Below are positions 30,429 to 40,487 of a stretch of DNA of 64,000 nucleotides, piece by piece. Position 1 is the first letter of the stretch. Each line of letters begins with the position of its first letter. The stretch is from Butyrivibrio sp. (GTDB taxonomy: Bacteria > Bacillota > Clostridia > Lachnospirales > Lachnospiraceae). The stretch covers positions 78,900 through 142,899 of the forward strand of contig NZ_JAGBLU010000137.1 of assembly GCF_017635265.1 (NCBI RefSeq). The letters are read 5' to 3'. The notes beneath the pieces are model-generated. The model was not told the origin of the DNA. It saw nothing but the letters and a program-made list of their open reading frames with translations, and did no database searches. The position numbers were made by a program, and so were the translations under genes.

Positions 30429-30791
30429 ATGAAAGCTTCTGTGGTAAACACACACATGGGAAATATTTCTATTGATAATGAAGTTATTGCCCAGTATGCT
30501 GGTGCGGTGGCAATGGAATGCTTTGGAATCGTTGGCATGGCTAATGTCAATGTCAAGGACGGACTCGTTAGCTTACTTAAGCTTGATTCCATGACTAGAG
30601 GCATTAATGTAACACTTGATGAGAACAACAAGCTTAAACTTGATTTTCATGTTATAGTTGCTTACGGAGTAAGCATTTCTGCAGTATCGGATAATCTTAT
30701 TGATACTGTTAAATATAAAGTAGAAGAGTTTACCGGGCTCGAAATCGAGAAGATTAATATCTACATCGAAGGCGTCCGTGTTATAGATTAA
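30429..30791 (+). CDS. Asp23/Gls24 family envelope stress protein
   Basis: A 120-residue protein with the Asp23 fold: ISIDNEVIAQYAGAVAMECFGIVG at the start, then DFHVIVAYGVSISAVSDNLI and INIYIEGVRVID at the end. This is the YloU-type member found directly before the DAK2 gene in many Firmicutes. The precise role is unclear; Asp23 relatives associate with the membrane. ATG 30429 has AGGAGG upstream; the frame upstream to 30378 lacks a better start. It is 33 bases before the DAK2 gene. Confidence 0.9.
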   Translation: MKASVVNTHMGNISIDNEVIAQYAGAVAMECFGIVGMANVNVKDGLVSLLKLDSMTRGINVTLDENNKLKLDFHVIVAYGVSISAVSDNLIDTVKYKVEEFTGLEIEKINIYIEGVRVID

Positions 30792-30824
30792 TTGGCTCGA
30801 TTGAGTTCTAGGAGGAATTAGGTT

Positions 30825-32609
30825 TTGAGTAATAATGTAATTGACGCTAAGCTGCTGTCAAAAATGTTTTTAGCTGGTGCCAAGAATCTTGAGGCAAAAA
30901 AAGAATGGATTAACGAACTTAACGTATTTCCTGTTCCGGACGGTGATACAGGAACCAATATGACAATGACAATTATGTCAGCTGCCAAGGAAGTTTCGAA
31001 TCTTGGTGACAACGCAGATATGGCAGCTATTTGCAAGGCTATTTCATCAGGTTCACTTCGTGGTGCAAGAGGTAATTCGGGAGTTATACTTTCTCAGCTC
31101 CTCAGAGGATTTACCAAGGTTGTTAAGGAGCATAACGAACTTAATGTTGAGATTCTTTCAGCTGCTTTTGATAAAGCTGTGGAAACAGCATATAAAGCTG
31201 TTATGAAGCCTAAGGAAGGTACAATTCTTACAGTTGCCAAGGGCGCTTCTGAAAAGGCTCATGAACTGGCTGCTGAAGGTACTGATGATATTGAGTATTT
31301 CTGCAGCGAAGTTATTAAATACGCAGATGAAGTACTTGCCAAAACTCCTGATATGCTGCCTGTTCTTAAGCAGGCCGGTGTTGTGGATTCCGGCGGACAG
31401 GGACTCATGCAGGTTCTTAAGGGAGCTTTTGATGGCTACCTCGGAAAAGAAATTGATCTTTCTATAAGCGAAGAATCTACTACTCCGGGTGCCAAAGCTA
31501 TGGCAAGTGGCAAGAAAGTAGAAGAGGCAGATATTAAGTTTGGTTATTGTACAGAGTTCATAGTTCTTTTATCAAAACCGCTTAATATTAAGCAGGAAAT
31601 AGATTTCAAGTCATTCCTTGAGTCTATTGGCGATAGTATTGTTATGGTTGCTGATGACGAAATCTGTAAAGTTCACGTTCACTCCAATGATCCCGGTCTT
31701 GCTATTCAGAGAGCGCTTATGTATGGTCAGCTTTCAAATATGAAGATTGACAACATGAGAATGGAACACAGAGAGAAGCTCTTCCATGAGAACAGCGATG
31801 GTTCATGGGCAGAGATTAAAACTGAGATAAATGGCGCTGCTGAACTTACACCTACATATCTCCCCGGAGACGATATACCCCTTGGTGATAAGGTTGAACT
31901 TGATGATAAGACTGAGGAAGTTCCTCAGATGCCTCATAAGGAAGTTGGTTTTGTTACAGTATGTGCCGGTGAAGGCTTGGCTGAAATATTCAGAGGCCTT
32001 GGCGTTGATTATGTAATAGAGGGCGGACAGACCATGAACCCCAGCACTGCTGACATTATGGATGCGGTAGATAAGGTTAATGCTGATACTGTAATAGTAC
32101 TTCCCAACAACAAGAATATTATTCTTGCAGCTAATCAGGCTGCGATTATGGCAGAAGATTCAGACAATGGCAAAAAAATAATTGTTGTTCCTTCCAAAAC
32201 AGTTCCTCAGGGTGTAACAGCTTTAATTAATTATGTCCCCGATGTTTCTTTGGATGACAATGTAACAGCTATGACTGATGCGTTAAAAACTGTTAACACC
32301 GGTGAAGTAACTTATGCTGTAAGAGATACTGTTATTGATGACGTTCAGATTAAACAAGGCGATTACATGGGTATAGGTGATTCCGGAATTCTTTCTGTGG
32401 GCTCCGAAATTGCTGATGTAACATTTAATATGCTTGATAAGATGATGAATGATGATCTTGAACTTATAAGTGTTTACTACGGCGGAGACGTAGATGAAAA
32501 GGAAGCGGATGATCTCAGAAGCAGGATTTCCGAGAAATATCCTCAGTGCGATGTAGAACTTCAGTATGGTGGACAACCAATTTATTATTATATTGTTTCT
32601 GCAGAATAA
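30825..32609 (+). CDS. fakA: DAK2 domain protein, fatty acid kinase subunit FakA-like
   Basis: A 594-residue kinase subunit. The N-terminal Dha-kinase-type domain has VFPVPDGDTGTNM (about residues 31-43), the Mg-ATP site, and SLRGARGNSGVILSQ. A middle domain (FGYCTEFIVLLSKP) and a C-terminal DegV-like domain (GFVTVCAGEGLAEIF, then GGQTMNPST) follow, as in FakA/YloV. FakA phosphorylates fatty acids held by DegV-type FakB proteins; a DegV gene lies 2.2 kb downstream. The start is TTG 30825, nine bases after GGAGG; no in-frame ATG is nearby. Confidence 0.88.
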   Translation: MSNNVIDAKLLSKMFLAGAKNLEAKKEWINELNVFPVPDGDTGTNMTMTIMSAAKEVSNLGDNADMAAICKAISSGSLRGARGNSGVILSQLLRGFTKVVKEHNELNVEILSAAFDKAVETAYKAVMKPKEGTILTVAKGASEKAHELAAEGTDDIEYFCSEVIKYADEVLAKTPDMLPVLKQAGVVDSGGQGLMQVLKGAFDGYLGKEIDLSISEESTTPGAKAMASGKKVEEADIKFGYCTEFIVLLSKPLNIKQEIDFKSFLESIGDSIVMVADDEICKVHVHSNDPGLAIQRALMYGQLSNMKIDNMRMEHREKLFHENSDGSWAEIKTEINGAAELTPTYLPGDDIPLGDKVELDDKTEEVPQMPHKEVGFVTVCAGEGLAEIFRGLGVDYVIEGGQTMNPSTADIMDAVDKVNADTVIVLPNNKNIILAANQAAIMAEDSDNGKKIIVVPSKTVPQGVTALINYVPDVSLDDNVTAMTDALKTVNTGEVTYAVRDTVIDDVQIKQGDYMGIGDSGILSVGSEIADVTFNMLDKMMNDDLELISVYYGGDVDEKEADDLRSRISEKYPQCDVELQYGGQPIYYYIVSAE

Positions 32610-32641
32610 TTTGCATGATATCAGTTATGTTCGATGACCAT

Positions 32642-32675
32642 AAGCCGGGCTTTTTTGCCTGGCTTTAGTTTTTTA
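32642..32675 (+). terminator. Hairpin between fakA and recG
   Basis: AAGCCGGGC (32642-32650) pairs with GCCTGGCTT (32657-32665) with one G-T pair, a six-T loop between them, and a T-rich tail (TAGTTTTTT). It probably acts as a terminator or attenuator between the two genes. Confidence 0.75.
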
Positions 32676-32689
32676 GACAGAGGTGTGTT

Positions 32690-34759
32690 TTGGGGCGCAG
32701 AGAATTTGAAGAAAGAGTAATAAATCTAAAAGGCATAGGTGAAAAAACAGCAAAGCTGTTTGAAAAATGCGGGGTATATACCTGTGGTGACCTTATAAGT
32801 TATTATCCAAGAACTTATGACACATATGGTCCTATAATTAATGCCTGTGATGCTAAAACAGGTGAAGTATGTGCCTTGAAACTCACCATTATAGGGAGCA
32901 TTACAAAAAGGAGGGTAAGAAACCTTTCAATTATTGCCTTTGAAGCTGCAGATCAAACTGCAAAAGTTAAGATGACATACTTTAATGCGCCTTATCTGGC
33001 AAGTGCCTTGAAATCCGGAACAACTCATGTTTTTAGAGGCGTTGTCCAAAAAAAAGGATCTTTTTTATCAATTGATCAGCCTAAAATGTACAGGCTTGAA
33101 GAGTATATGGCTCTTAGCGGGAAGATGCAACCCAGATATCCGCTTGTTAAGGGGCTTTCCAATAATACTGTTATTAAAGCAATGAATGAAGCCTTCAAGA
33201 ATATCGGAAGCTTATCTGAATATGTTCCTGACGATATTTTAAAGAGATTAGGACTTATCGGATACAGCAAGGCTGTGTCTGGAATCCATTTCCCAAACAA
33301 TGAAAATGATTTGGAAAATGCAAGAAGAAGACTTGCCTATGATGAGTTTTTGCTGTTTGTATTAAAGCTCAGGCTTTTAAAAAAATCTCAGGAAGTAATC
33401 AAAAACGCCTATCCGATGATAGCTGTTTCAGAAACGCAAAGGCTTCTTGAAAGGCTTCCGTATAATCTGACAAATGCACAGCTACAGGCCTGGAAGGATA
33501 TACAAAATGATCTTTTGGGCGAGAGTGTAATGAACAGACTTATTCAAGGGGATGTTGGTTCCGGAAAAACCATCATTTCCTTGTTGGCTCTATTGACTAC
33601 AGCTGCCAACGGATATCAGGGGGCGCTAATGGCTCCGACAGAGGTGTTGGCAGCTCAGCATTACGAAAGTTTTAAGGAGATAATAAAAAAATATGATCTA
33701 AAGGCTTTAAAGCCTGTTCTTCTTACAGGAGCTTTATCCGAAAAGGCTAAAAAGGAAGCCAGAAGGCAAATAAGTGAAGGTGAAGTAAACTGTATCATTG
33801 GAACGAATGCTCTTATTCAGGATAAAGTAAACTACAGGAATCTTGCTTTGGTTGTGACAGATGAACAGCATAGATTCGGAGTCAGACAAAGGGAATCTCT
33901 TGCGGGAAAAGGTGATAAAGTACATGTTCTTTTGATGAGTGCGACTCCAATCCCGAGGACACTTGCTATTATCCTGTACGGAGATCTTCACATATCTGTG
34001 ATCAATGAGCTGCCGGGCGGAAGAAAAAAGATAAAAAACTGTGTTGTAGGAACGGACTACAGACCTACAGCTTATAAATTTATCAAAAGTCAGATTGAAG
34101 CCGGGCATCAGGCCTATATTATTTGTCCAATGGTAGAAGAGGGCGAACTTGATAACGTTGAAAATGTTACTGATTATACTGAAAAACTAAGGGCTGTTCT
34201 TCCTTCTGATATAAGAGTTGATATGTTACACGGCAGAATGAAACCTGCTCAAAAGGATCAAATAATGGATTCTTTTGCCAAAAAAGACATTGATGTTCTT
34301 GTTTCCACTACTGTTATTGAGGTAGGTATAAATGTACCAAATGCGACTGTTATGATGATTGAAAATGCCGAAAGATTCGGGCTGTCGCAGCTTCATCAGT
34401 TAAGAGGAAGAGTTGGAAGGGGAGATGCGCAGTCCTACTGCATTTTCATTAATACCTCCGATTCTAAAGAAGCAAAACAGCGACTTGATATAATGAATAA
34501 ATCAAATGATGGATTTAAGATTGCAGAGGAAGATTTAAGGCAACGAGGCCCCGGTGATTTGTTCGGTGTAAGGCAAAGCGGGAATCTTAATTTTAGAATT
34601 GGCGATATATACGGCGACAGCGATCTGGTAAAAGAATCTGCCATGGATGCTGACAGAATTCTTTCTGAAGATCCGGATTTAGAACTTCCACAACATACTG
34701 TACTTAAAGATTTGCTTGGTACAAAATCTGCAAATTTTGTTGACTTTACAATCTTATAA
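32690..34759 (+). CDS. recG: ATP-dependent DNA helicase RecG
   Basis: RecG reverses stalled replication forks and migrates branched DNA. The wedge/OB domain comes first (residues about 1-240), followed by superfamily 2 motifs: Walker A GDVGSGKTI (about 284-292), DEQHRFGVRQR (motif II), SATPIPRT (motif III), STTVIEVGINVPNATVM and QLHQLRGRVGRG (motifs V and VI). The length of 689 residues is normal. The start is TTG 32690 with AGAGGTG upstream. The position after Asp23 and DAK2 is typical of Firmicutes. Confidence 0.96.
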   Translation: MGRREFEERVINLKGIGEKTAKLFEKCGVYTCGDLISYYPRTYDTYGPIINACDAKTGEVCALKLTIIGSITKRRVRNLSIIAFEAADQTAKVKMTYFNAPYLASALKSGTTHVFRGVVQKKGSFLSIDQPKMYRLEEYMALSGKMQPRYPLVKGLSNNTVIKAMNEAFKNIGSLSEYVPDDILKRLGLIGYSKAVSGIHFPNNENDLENARRRLAYDEFLLFVLKLRLLKKSQEVIKNAYPMIAVSETQRLLERLPYNLTNAQLQAWKDIQNDLLGESVMNRLIQGDVGSGKTIISLLALLTTAANGYQGALMAPTEVLAAQHYESFKEIIKKYDLKALKPVLLTGALSEKAKKEARRQISEGEVNCIIGTNALIQDKVNYRNLALVVTDEQHRFGVRQRESLAGKGDKVHVLLMSATPIPRTLAIILYGDLHISVINELPGGRKKIKNCVVGTDYRPTAYKFIKSQIEAGHQAYIICPMVEEGELDNVENVTDYTEKLRAVLPSDIRVDMLHGRMKPAQKDQIMDSFAKKDIDVLVSTTVIEVGINVPNATVMMIENAERFGLSQLHQLRGRVGRGDAQSYCIFINTSDSKEAKQRLDIMNKSNDGFKIAEEDLRQRGPGDLFGVRQSGNLNFRIGDIYGDSDLVKESAMDADRILSEDPDLELPQHTVLKDLLGTKSANFVDFTIL

Positions 34760-34793
34760 AAGTAATATTATTTTAGTGTAATAGTATGAAAAT

Positions 34794-34834
34794 AGGAGGA
34801 TTATCGGCTTTTTGTCGATAGAAAACACTATATT
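34794..34834 (+). promoter_or_regulatory. Detached ribosome site and hairpin before the DegV gene
   Basis: AGGAGGA (34794-34800) is the only good ribosome site but lies 34 bases from ATG 34835. Between them TTATCG (34801-34806) pairs with CGATAG (34816-34821), which would bring the site to 13 bases from the start. A short frame, ATG 34786 to TAG 34821 (11 codons), also spans it. The in-frame upstream codons contain no ATG, GTG or TTG before a stop at 34793. Confidence 0.5.
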
Positions 34835-35704
34835 ATGTCTAAGATTGCAGTTATTACTGATAGTAATAGTGGTGTAACTCAGGGGCAGGCCAAGGAGTTG
34901 GGGCTTTTTGTTGTACCTATGCCATTTCGTATAAATGATGAAGATTTTTTTGAGGACATAAATCTGTCACAGGATCAGTTCTATCAAAAGCTTGGAGAAG
35001 ATGCATCAGTTTCTACAAGCCAGCCTTCACCTGATTCGCTTATGTCTCTATGGGATAAGGTTTTGGAGGAATATGATCAGATTATTTATATTCCAATGAG
35101 CAGCGGTCTTTCAGGTTCATGTCAGAGTGCCTACATGATTGCAAGTCAGGAATATGAAGGAAAAGTTTTTGTTGTAGATAATCAGAGAATATCTGTTACT
35201 CAGAGACAGTCTGCACTAGATGCACTTGAGATGGCAAAAGCGGGACTTTCAGCTGAAGAAATTGTCAAAAAGTTAATGGATACTAAATTCGAATCAAGTA
35301 TTTATATCATGCTTGATACGTTATACTATCTGAAAAAAGGCGGAAGGATCACTCCGGCTGCAGCTGCACTCGGAACGCTCCTTAGATTAAAGCCGGTTCT
35401 TCAGATTCAGGGCGAAAAACTTGATGCTTTTGCTAAGGCAAGAACTACCAGTCAGGGCAAAAATATAATGATAAACGCTATCAAATCTGATATTGAAAAC
35501 AGATTTGGCGGTATGGAGAAAAAAGACTTCTACATTGCATGTGCTTATACCAAGGATTTAGAAGCTGCAAAAGCATGGAAAAAAGAAGTTGAAGAGGCAT
35601 TTCCGGGATTTGATATCCATATGGATCCTCTTTCTTTGTCAGTTGCCTGCCATATCGGGCCGGGAGCATTGGCTGTAACTGTTACCAAAAAGTTACATTT
35701 TTAA
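34835..35704 (+). CDS. DegV family fatty-acid-binding protein (FakB-like)
   Basis: A 289-residue two-domain DegV protein. Signatures are IAVITDSNSGVT at the start, STSQPSPDSLMSLWDKV (about residues 59-75), YIPMSSGLSGSCQSA (about 88-102), VVDNQRISV and YYLKKGGRITPAAA. These form the fatty-acid pocket that presents the carboxylate to FakA. Since a FakA-like gene is in the same cluster, this protein may be its carrier subunit; genomes usually have several DegV paralogues with different acyl preference. Confidence 0.9.
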   Translation: MSKIAVITDSNSGVTQGQAKELGLFVVPMPFRINDEDFFEDINLSQDQFYQKLGEDASVSTSQPSPDSLMSLWDKVLEEYDQIIYIPMSSGLSGSCQSAYMIASQEYEGKVFVVDNQRISVTQRQSALDALEMAKAGLSAEEIVKKLMDTKFESSIYIMLDTLYYLKKGGRITPAAAALGTLLRLKPVLQIQGEKLDAFAKARTTSQGKNIMINAIKSDIENRFGGMEKKDFYIACAYTKDLEAAKAWKKEVEEAFPGFDIHMDPLSLSVACHIGPGALAVTVTKKLHF

Positions 35705-35756
35705 TTTGTTTTTATTTTAATTATTTACAGAAAAAGTTTTGAAAAGGGGTTTTTGA

Positions 35757-37679
35757 ATGGCTGCATACGAACAATATGACGCTTCCAGTATTACCGTTTT
35801 AGAGGGGCTTGAGGCCGTAAGGAAGCGCCCAGGTATGTATATCGGTAGCGTTTCAACAAGGGGACTTAATCACCTTGTTTATGAAATTGTAGACAACGCT
35901 GTTGATGAACATCTTGCAGGGTTCTGCACACAAATCCACGTCACGTTAGAGGCTGATGGTTCAGCTACAATAGAAGATAACGGAAGAGGTATTCCTGTAG
36001 GAATGCACGCCAAAGGTATTACTGCTGAGCGTGTTGTTCTTACTATGCTTCATGCCGGTGGTAAGTTTGATAATAATGCTTATAAAACCAGCGGTGGTCT
36101 TCATGGTGTAGGATCATCCGTTGTTAATGCTCTTTCGACAAGAATGAGTGTAAAAATAAAAAAAGACGGTTTCATTTATGAAGATACATATGAACGCGGA
36201 ATTCCTACAACCGAGCTCAAAAATGGACTTTTGACTCCACTGGGAACCACCAAAGAAACCGGAACTACCATCAATTTTTTACCGGACGATACAATTTTTG
36301 AAAAAACAAGATTTAAAGAAGATGATATAAAATCAAGACTTCATGAGACTTCTTACCTTAATCCTTCACTGACTATTATTTTTCAGGATAAGCGTCCCGG
36401 CGTGGAGGAATACGTTGAATTCCATGAGCCTGATGGAATCACCGGATTTATCAAGGACATGAACAAATCCAAAGAGGCTGTCCATGATGTGGTTTCCTTT
36501 AGCGGTGAAAGTGAAGGCGTTGAAGTGGAAGTGGCATTTCAGTATGTCAACGAATTCCATGAGGAAGTGCTTGGCTTTTGCAATAATATCTATAATGCTG
36601 AGGGCGGAACTCATCTTACAGGCTTTAAGACAATGTTTACCAACATTATCAATCAGTATGCAAGAGAACTTAACATCCTCAAAGATAAGGATAACAATTT
36701 TACAGGTACTGATGTCAGAAATGGCATGACTGCGGTAATTTCTATTAAACATCCCGATCCACGATTTGAAGGTCAGACTAAAACAAAACTTGATAATCAG
36801 GATGCGGCTAAGATTGTATCCAAGATAACCGGCGATGAAATGACAAGATTTTTTGACAGAAATCTTGAAACATTAAAATCCATCATAGGTTGTGCCGAAA
36901 AAGCGGCCAAGATCAGAAAGACAGAAGAAAAAGCTAAAACAAATATGCTCACCAAGCAGAAGTATTCCTTTGATTCAAACGGTAAGCTTGCCAATTGTAT
37001 CAGTAAAGATGCTTCGAAATGCGAGATATTCATAGTTGAGGGAGATTCTGCCGGTGGCAGTGCCAAAATGGCAAGAGACAGGAATTTTCAGGCTATTCTT
37101 CCTATACGAGGTAAAATCCTTAATGTAGAAAAAGCCAGTATTGATAAGGTTCTTGCAAATGCAGAGATCAAGACAATGATCAACGCCTTTGGCTGCGGTT
37201 TTTCTGAAGGATACGGCAATGATTTTGATATAAATAAGCTTCGATATGACAAGATTATTATTATGGCGGATGCCGATGTAGACGGTGAACACATTTCAAC
37301 GCTTCTTTTGACATTGTTCTATAGATTTATGCCGGAGCTTATCTATCAGGGACATGTATATATTGCAATGCCGCCTCTTTATAAAGCAATGCCTTCCAAA
37401 GGCAAGGAAGAGTATCTGTATGATGATAACGCGCTTACAAAATACAGAAAAACTCACAAGGGCTCTTTTACGCTTCAAAGATACAAAGGTCTGGGTGAAA
37501 TGGATCCCACTCAGCTATGGGAAACAACACTTGATCCTGAAAAGAGGCTTCTTAAGCTTGTAGAAATCGAGGATGCCAAAATGGCATCTCAAATGACTGA
37601 GCTTCTCATGGGTATTGATGTACCTCCGAGAAGAGATTTTATACACCAGCATGCTACAGATGCTGAATTAGATATTTAA
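35757..37679 (+). CDS. parE: Type IIA DNA topoisomerase subunit B (ParE/GyrB type)
   Basis: The ATPase subunit of topoisomerase IV or gyrase, 640 residues. GHKL ATPase motifs are EIVDNAVDEHLAG, DNGRGIPV and GGLHGVGSSVVNAL. The TOPRIM domain has EGDSAGGSAKMARDRNFQ and MADADVDGEHIS, and the tail QRYKGLGEMDP is intact. It lies 17 bases before the A subunit gene and far from any dnaA-recF context. Assignment to ParE rather than GyrB rests on the partner lacking a canonical GyrA box, and is not certain. AAGGGG lies upstream. Confidence 0.8.
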   Translation: MAAYEQYDASSITVLEGLEAVRKRPGMYIGSVSTRGLNHLVYEIVDNAVDEHLAGFCTQIHVTLEADGSATIEDNGRGIPVGMHAKGITAERVVLTMLHAGGKFDNNAYKTSGGLHGVGSSVVNALSTRMSVKIKKDGFIYEDTYERGIPTTELKNGLLTPLGTTKETGTTINFLPDDTIFEKTRFKEDDIKSRLHETSYLNPSLTIIFQDKRPGVEEYVEFHEPDGITGFIKDMNKSKEAVHDVVSFSGESEGVEVEVAFQYVNEFHEEVLGFCNNIYNAEGGTHLTGFKTMFTNIINQYARELNILKDKDNNFTGTDVRNGMTAVISIKHPDPRFEGQTKTKLDNQDAAKIVSKITGDEMTRFFDRNLETLKSIIGCAEKAAKIRKTEEKAKTNMLTKQKYSFDSNGKLANCISKDASKCEIFIVEGDSAGGSAKMARDRNFQAILPIRGKILNVEKASIDKVLANAEIKTMINAFGCGFSEGYGNDFDINKLRYDKIIIMADADVDGEHISTLLLTLFYRFMPELIYQGHVYIAMPPLYKAMPSKGKEEYLYDDNALTKYRKTHKGSFTLQRYKGLGEMDPTQLWETTLDPEKRLLKLVEIEDAKMASQMTELLMGIDVPPRRDFIHQHATDAELDI

Positions 37680-37696
37680 GGTTTGTTAGGGGAAAA

Positions 37697-39937
37697 ATGG
37701 TGGAAGATAGAATTATTAGAACCGAATATTCTGAAGTAATGCAGAAGTCTTTCATAGATTATGCCATGAGCGTCATAATTGCGAGAGCTCTTCCTGACAT
37801 AAGGGATGGTCTTAAACCGGTTCAGAGAAGAACTTTATATGATATGTATGAACTTGGTATAAGATATGACAGACCATATAGAAAAAGTGCCAGAATAGTG
37901 GGCGATACCATGGGTAAATATCATCCTCATGGTGACAGCTCTATTTATGACTGTCTTGTAGTAATGACTCAGGATTTTAAAAAGATGATTCCTCTTGTAG
38001 ATGGTCATGGAAATTTTGGCAATATTGAAGGTGATGGTGCCGCTGCTATGCGTTATACAGAGGCCAGACTTTCAAAAGTTACTCAGGAAAACTTTCTTCA
38101 GGATCTTGATAAGGATGTTGTGGATTTTTTACCTAACTTCGATGAAACAGAAAGAGAACCATCGGTACTTCCTGTTAAGATTCCGAACTTTCTTATAAAC
38201 GGCTCCGAGGGTATTGCTGTTGGTATGGCAACCAGCACTCCGCCTCATAATCTTGCTGAAGTCATTGATGCTGAGATTGCTTATATCCAGGATGATTCTT
38301 TGACTACCAGGGATCTGATGAAATATATTAAGGGACCGGATTTCCCAACAGGCGGAATCGTAATTAACAAAGATGAGCTTAAGAATATCTATGAGACCGG
38401 TCAGGGTAAGATTAAGATAAGAGGTAAGGTTGAGACCGAAAAAGGGAAAAACGGTCACATCAACCTTATTATTACAGAAATTCCTTATACAATGATCGGG
38501 GCCGGAATCGGCAAGTTCATGGCTGATGTTGCTGAGCTTGCTGAAAAGAAAATCACAAATGATATTGTGGATATTTCTAATCAGTCATCAAAAGAAGGCA
38601 TCAGAATTGTCATTGAGCTTAAGAAAGATACAGATGTAGAGAATTTTACAAATCTTCTTTACAAAAAAACAAAGCTTGAAGATACTTTTGGTGTTAATAT
38701 GCTGGCAATTGATAACGGAAGACCCGAAACCATGTCTCTAAAAGAGATCATGAGAGCCTGCGCAGATTTCCAGTTTGAAGTGGCAACAAGAAAGTATACA
38801 ACGCTGCTTAAAAAAGAACAGGAAAAGAAAGAAATACAGGAAGGTCTTATCAAAGCCTGCAACGTTATCGATCTTGTTATAGAAATACTTAGAGGCTCAA
38901 AAGACAGGGCGATGGCAAAAAACTGTCTGGTCAACGGAATGACTGAAGGCATTAATTTTAAGTCCAGAGAATCCGAAGCTATGGCTTCACAGCTCATGTT
39001 TACCGAAGCTCAGGCTGATGCGATTCTTGAAATGAGACTATATAAGCTCATCGGGCTTGAGCTTGACGCTCTTATCAAAGAACATGAACAGACTGTAGCC
39101 AATATTTTCAGATATGAGGATATTTTGGAAAGCCATGAATCAATGTCTATGGTAATTCAAAATGATCTCAACAAGATCAAGAAAGAATATCAATCTGCCA
39201 GAAAAACTGTAATAGACAACAGAGAAACTGCTGTTTATGAAGAAAAGCCGGTAGAAGAAACAAATGTAGCATTTATCATGGATAGATTTGGTTATGCCAA
39301 AACAATTGATGCTACAACTTATGAAAAAAACAAAGAGACAATTGAAGCTGAATTCAAATTCTCATTTATTATGAAGAATACCGGAAAAGTATGTTTCTTT
39401 ACAAATACAGGTAATCTTCATACAGTAAAAGCAATGGACCTTCCACAGGGGAAAATGAGAGATAAAGGTGTTCCGATAGATAATGTCAGCAACTTCGATG
39501 CATCAAAAGAAAATATTGTCCTTGCTGCCAGTCAGTCTGAACTTAATCTTTACAGACTTCTCTTTACTACCAAACAGGCAATGATGAAGATTGTTGATGG
39601 CGGTGAATTTGATGTTTCAAAGAGAACTGTTGCCGCAACCAAGCTTATGGACGACGATGAAGTTGTAAATGTTGAAGTTCTTCATACACAAAAGACTGTT
39701 ATTCTTCGCACCAATGAAGGATACTTCTTGAGATTTTATGTAGACACCATACCTGAAAAGAAGAAGGCTGCTGTTGGTGTAAGAGGAATGCGCCTCGGGA
39801 AAAATGATTATATCAGAGACGTATATTATTTAAATGACATGGAAGAAAAGGCCATTGAACACAATGACAAAGAACTTCAGCTTGGACATCTTAAAGTTAC
39901 AAGCAGAGATACAAAAGGAACAAAGGTGAGATTATGA
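37697..39937 (+). CDS. parC: Type IIA DNA topoisomerase subunit A (ParC/GyrA type)
   Basis: The DNA-cleaving subunit, 746 residues. The catalytic tyrosine is Tyr120 in AAAMRYTEARL, and the quinolone-pocket segment is HPHGDSSIYD (about residues 76-85). The C-terminal beta-pinwheel (from about residue 520) is short, and where gyrase has the GyrA box (QRRGGKG) it reads QGKMRDKG. This and the length favour ParC, which decatenates chromosomes, but clostridial nomenclature is mixed. The stop overlaps the rsmD start (ATGA). Confidence 0.8.
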   Translation: MVEDRIIRTEYSEVMQKSFIDYAMSVIIARALPDIRDGLKPVQRRTLYDMYELGIRYDRPYRKSARIVGDTMGKYHPHGDSSIYDCLVVMTQDFKKMIPLVDGHGNFGNIEGDGAAAMRYTEARLSKVTQENFLQDLDKDVVDFLPNFDETEREPSVLPVKIPNFLINGSEGIAVGMATSTPPHNLAEVIDAEIAYIQDDSLTTRDLMKYIKGPDFPTGGIVINKDELKNIYETGQGKIKIRGKVETEKGKNGHINLIITEIPYTMIGAGIGKFMADVAELAEKKITNDIVDISNQSSKEGIRIVIELKKDTDVENFTNLLYKKTKLEDTFGVNMLAIDNGRPETMSLKEIMRACADFQFEVATRKYTTLLKKEQEKKEIQEGLIKACNVIDLVIEILRGSKDRAMAKNCLVNGMTEGINFKSRESEAMASQLMFTEAQADAILEMRLYKLIGLELDALIKEHEQTVANIFRYEDILESHESMSMVIQNDLNKIKKEYQSARKTVIDNRETAVYEEKPVEETNVAFIMDRFGYAKTIDATTYEKNKETIEAEFKFSFIMKNTGKVCFFTNTGNLHTVKAMDLPQGKMRDKGVPIDNVSNFDASKENIVLAASQSELNLYRLLFTTKQAMMKIVDGGEFDVSKRTVAATKLMDDDEVVNVEVLHTQKTVILRTNEGYFLRFYVDTIPEKKKAAVGVRGMRLGKNDYIRDVYYLNDMEEKAIEHNDKELQLGHLKVTSRDTKGTKVRL

Positions 39938-40485
39938 GAGTAATTGCGGGTTCAGCAAGGAGACTGCATCTTGTTTCTCCTGATGGAAATGATACAAGAC
40001 CTACTCAGGACAGAATAAAAGAGACACTTTTTAATATGATACAGAATCAGGTTCCGGGATCGGTTTTTGTTGATCTGTTTTCCGGTAGTGGCGGAATAGG
40101 TATTGAAGCCCTTTCAAGAGGCGCTACAAGGGCATATTTTATTGAAAATGCCACACCTGCTTATAAGTGCATTATGGAAAATTTAAGGACTACACATTTT
40201 GAAGATGTTTCGACTGTTCTCAAACAGGATGTAGTTCTTGGCATCAGAAATATTCATGAAAAAGAAGTTGATATTATTTTCATAGATCCGCCATATCATG
40301 AAGATTTGTATGAAAGAACATTAAGCAGTCTTTCAAACATGGATTATGTTACCGAAAACACAATGATAATTATTGAAAGTTCTTTGGATATGGATTTTTC
40401 GTTCGCAGATGATTACGGATTTGAAGTTAGAAGAGAAAAGGAATATAAAACAAATAAACATGTATTCCTTTATAGAAAGGAGTAA
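39934..40485 (+). CDS. rsmD: 16S rRNA (guanine966-N2)-methyltransferase RsmD
   Basis: A 183-residue SAM-dependent methyltransferase that modifies G966 of 16S rRNA. RVIAGSARR at the start is typical. The SAM-binding motif is VDLFSGSGGIGIEALSRGA (about residues 46-64) and the catalytic motif is DIIFIDPPY (about 111-119). The start overlaps the topoisomerase stop by four bases. It is followed two bases later by coaD, the standard rsmD-coaD pair. Confidence 0.95.
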   Translation: MRVIAGSARRLHLVSPDGNDTRPTQDRIKETLFNMIQNQVPGSVFVDLFSGSGGIGIEALSRGATRAYFIENATPAYKCIMENLRTTHFEDVSTVLKQDVVLGIRNIHEKEVDIIFIDPPYHEDLYERTLSSLSNMDYVTENTMIIIESSLDMDFSFADDYGFEVRREKEYKTNKHVFLYRKE

Positions 40486-40487
40486 CA

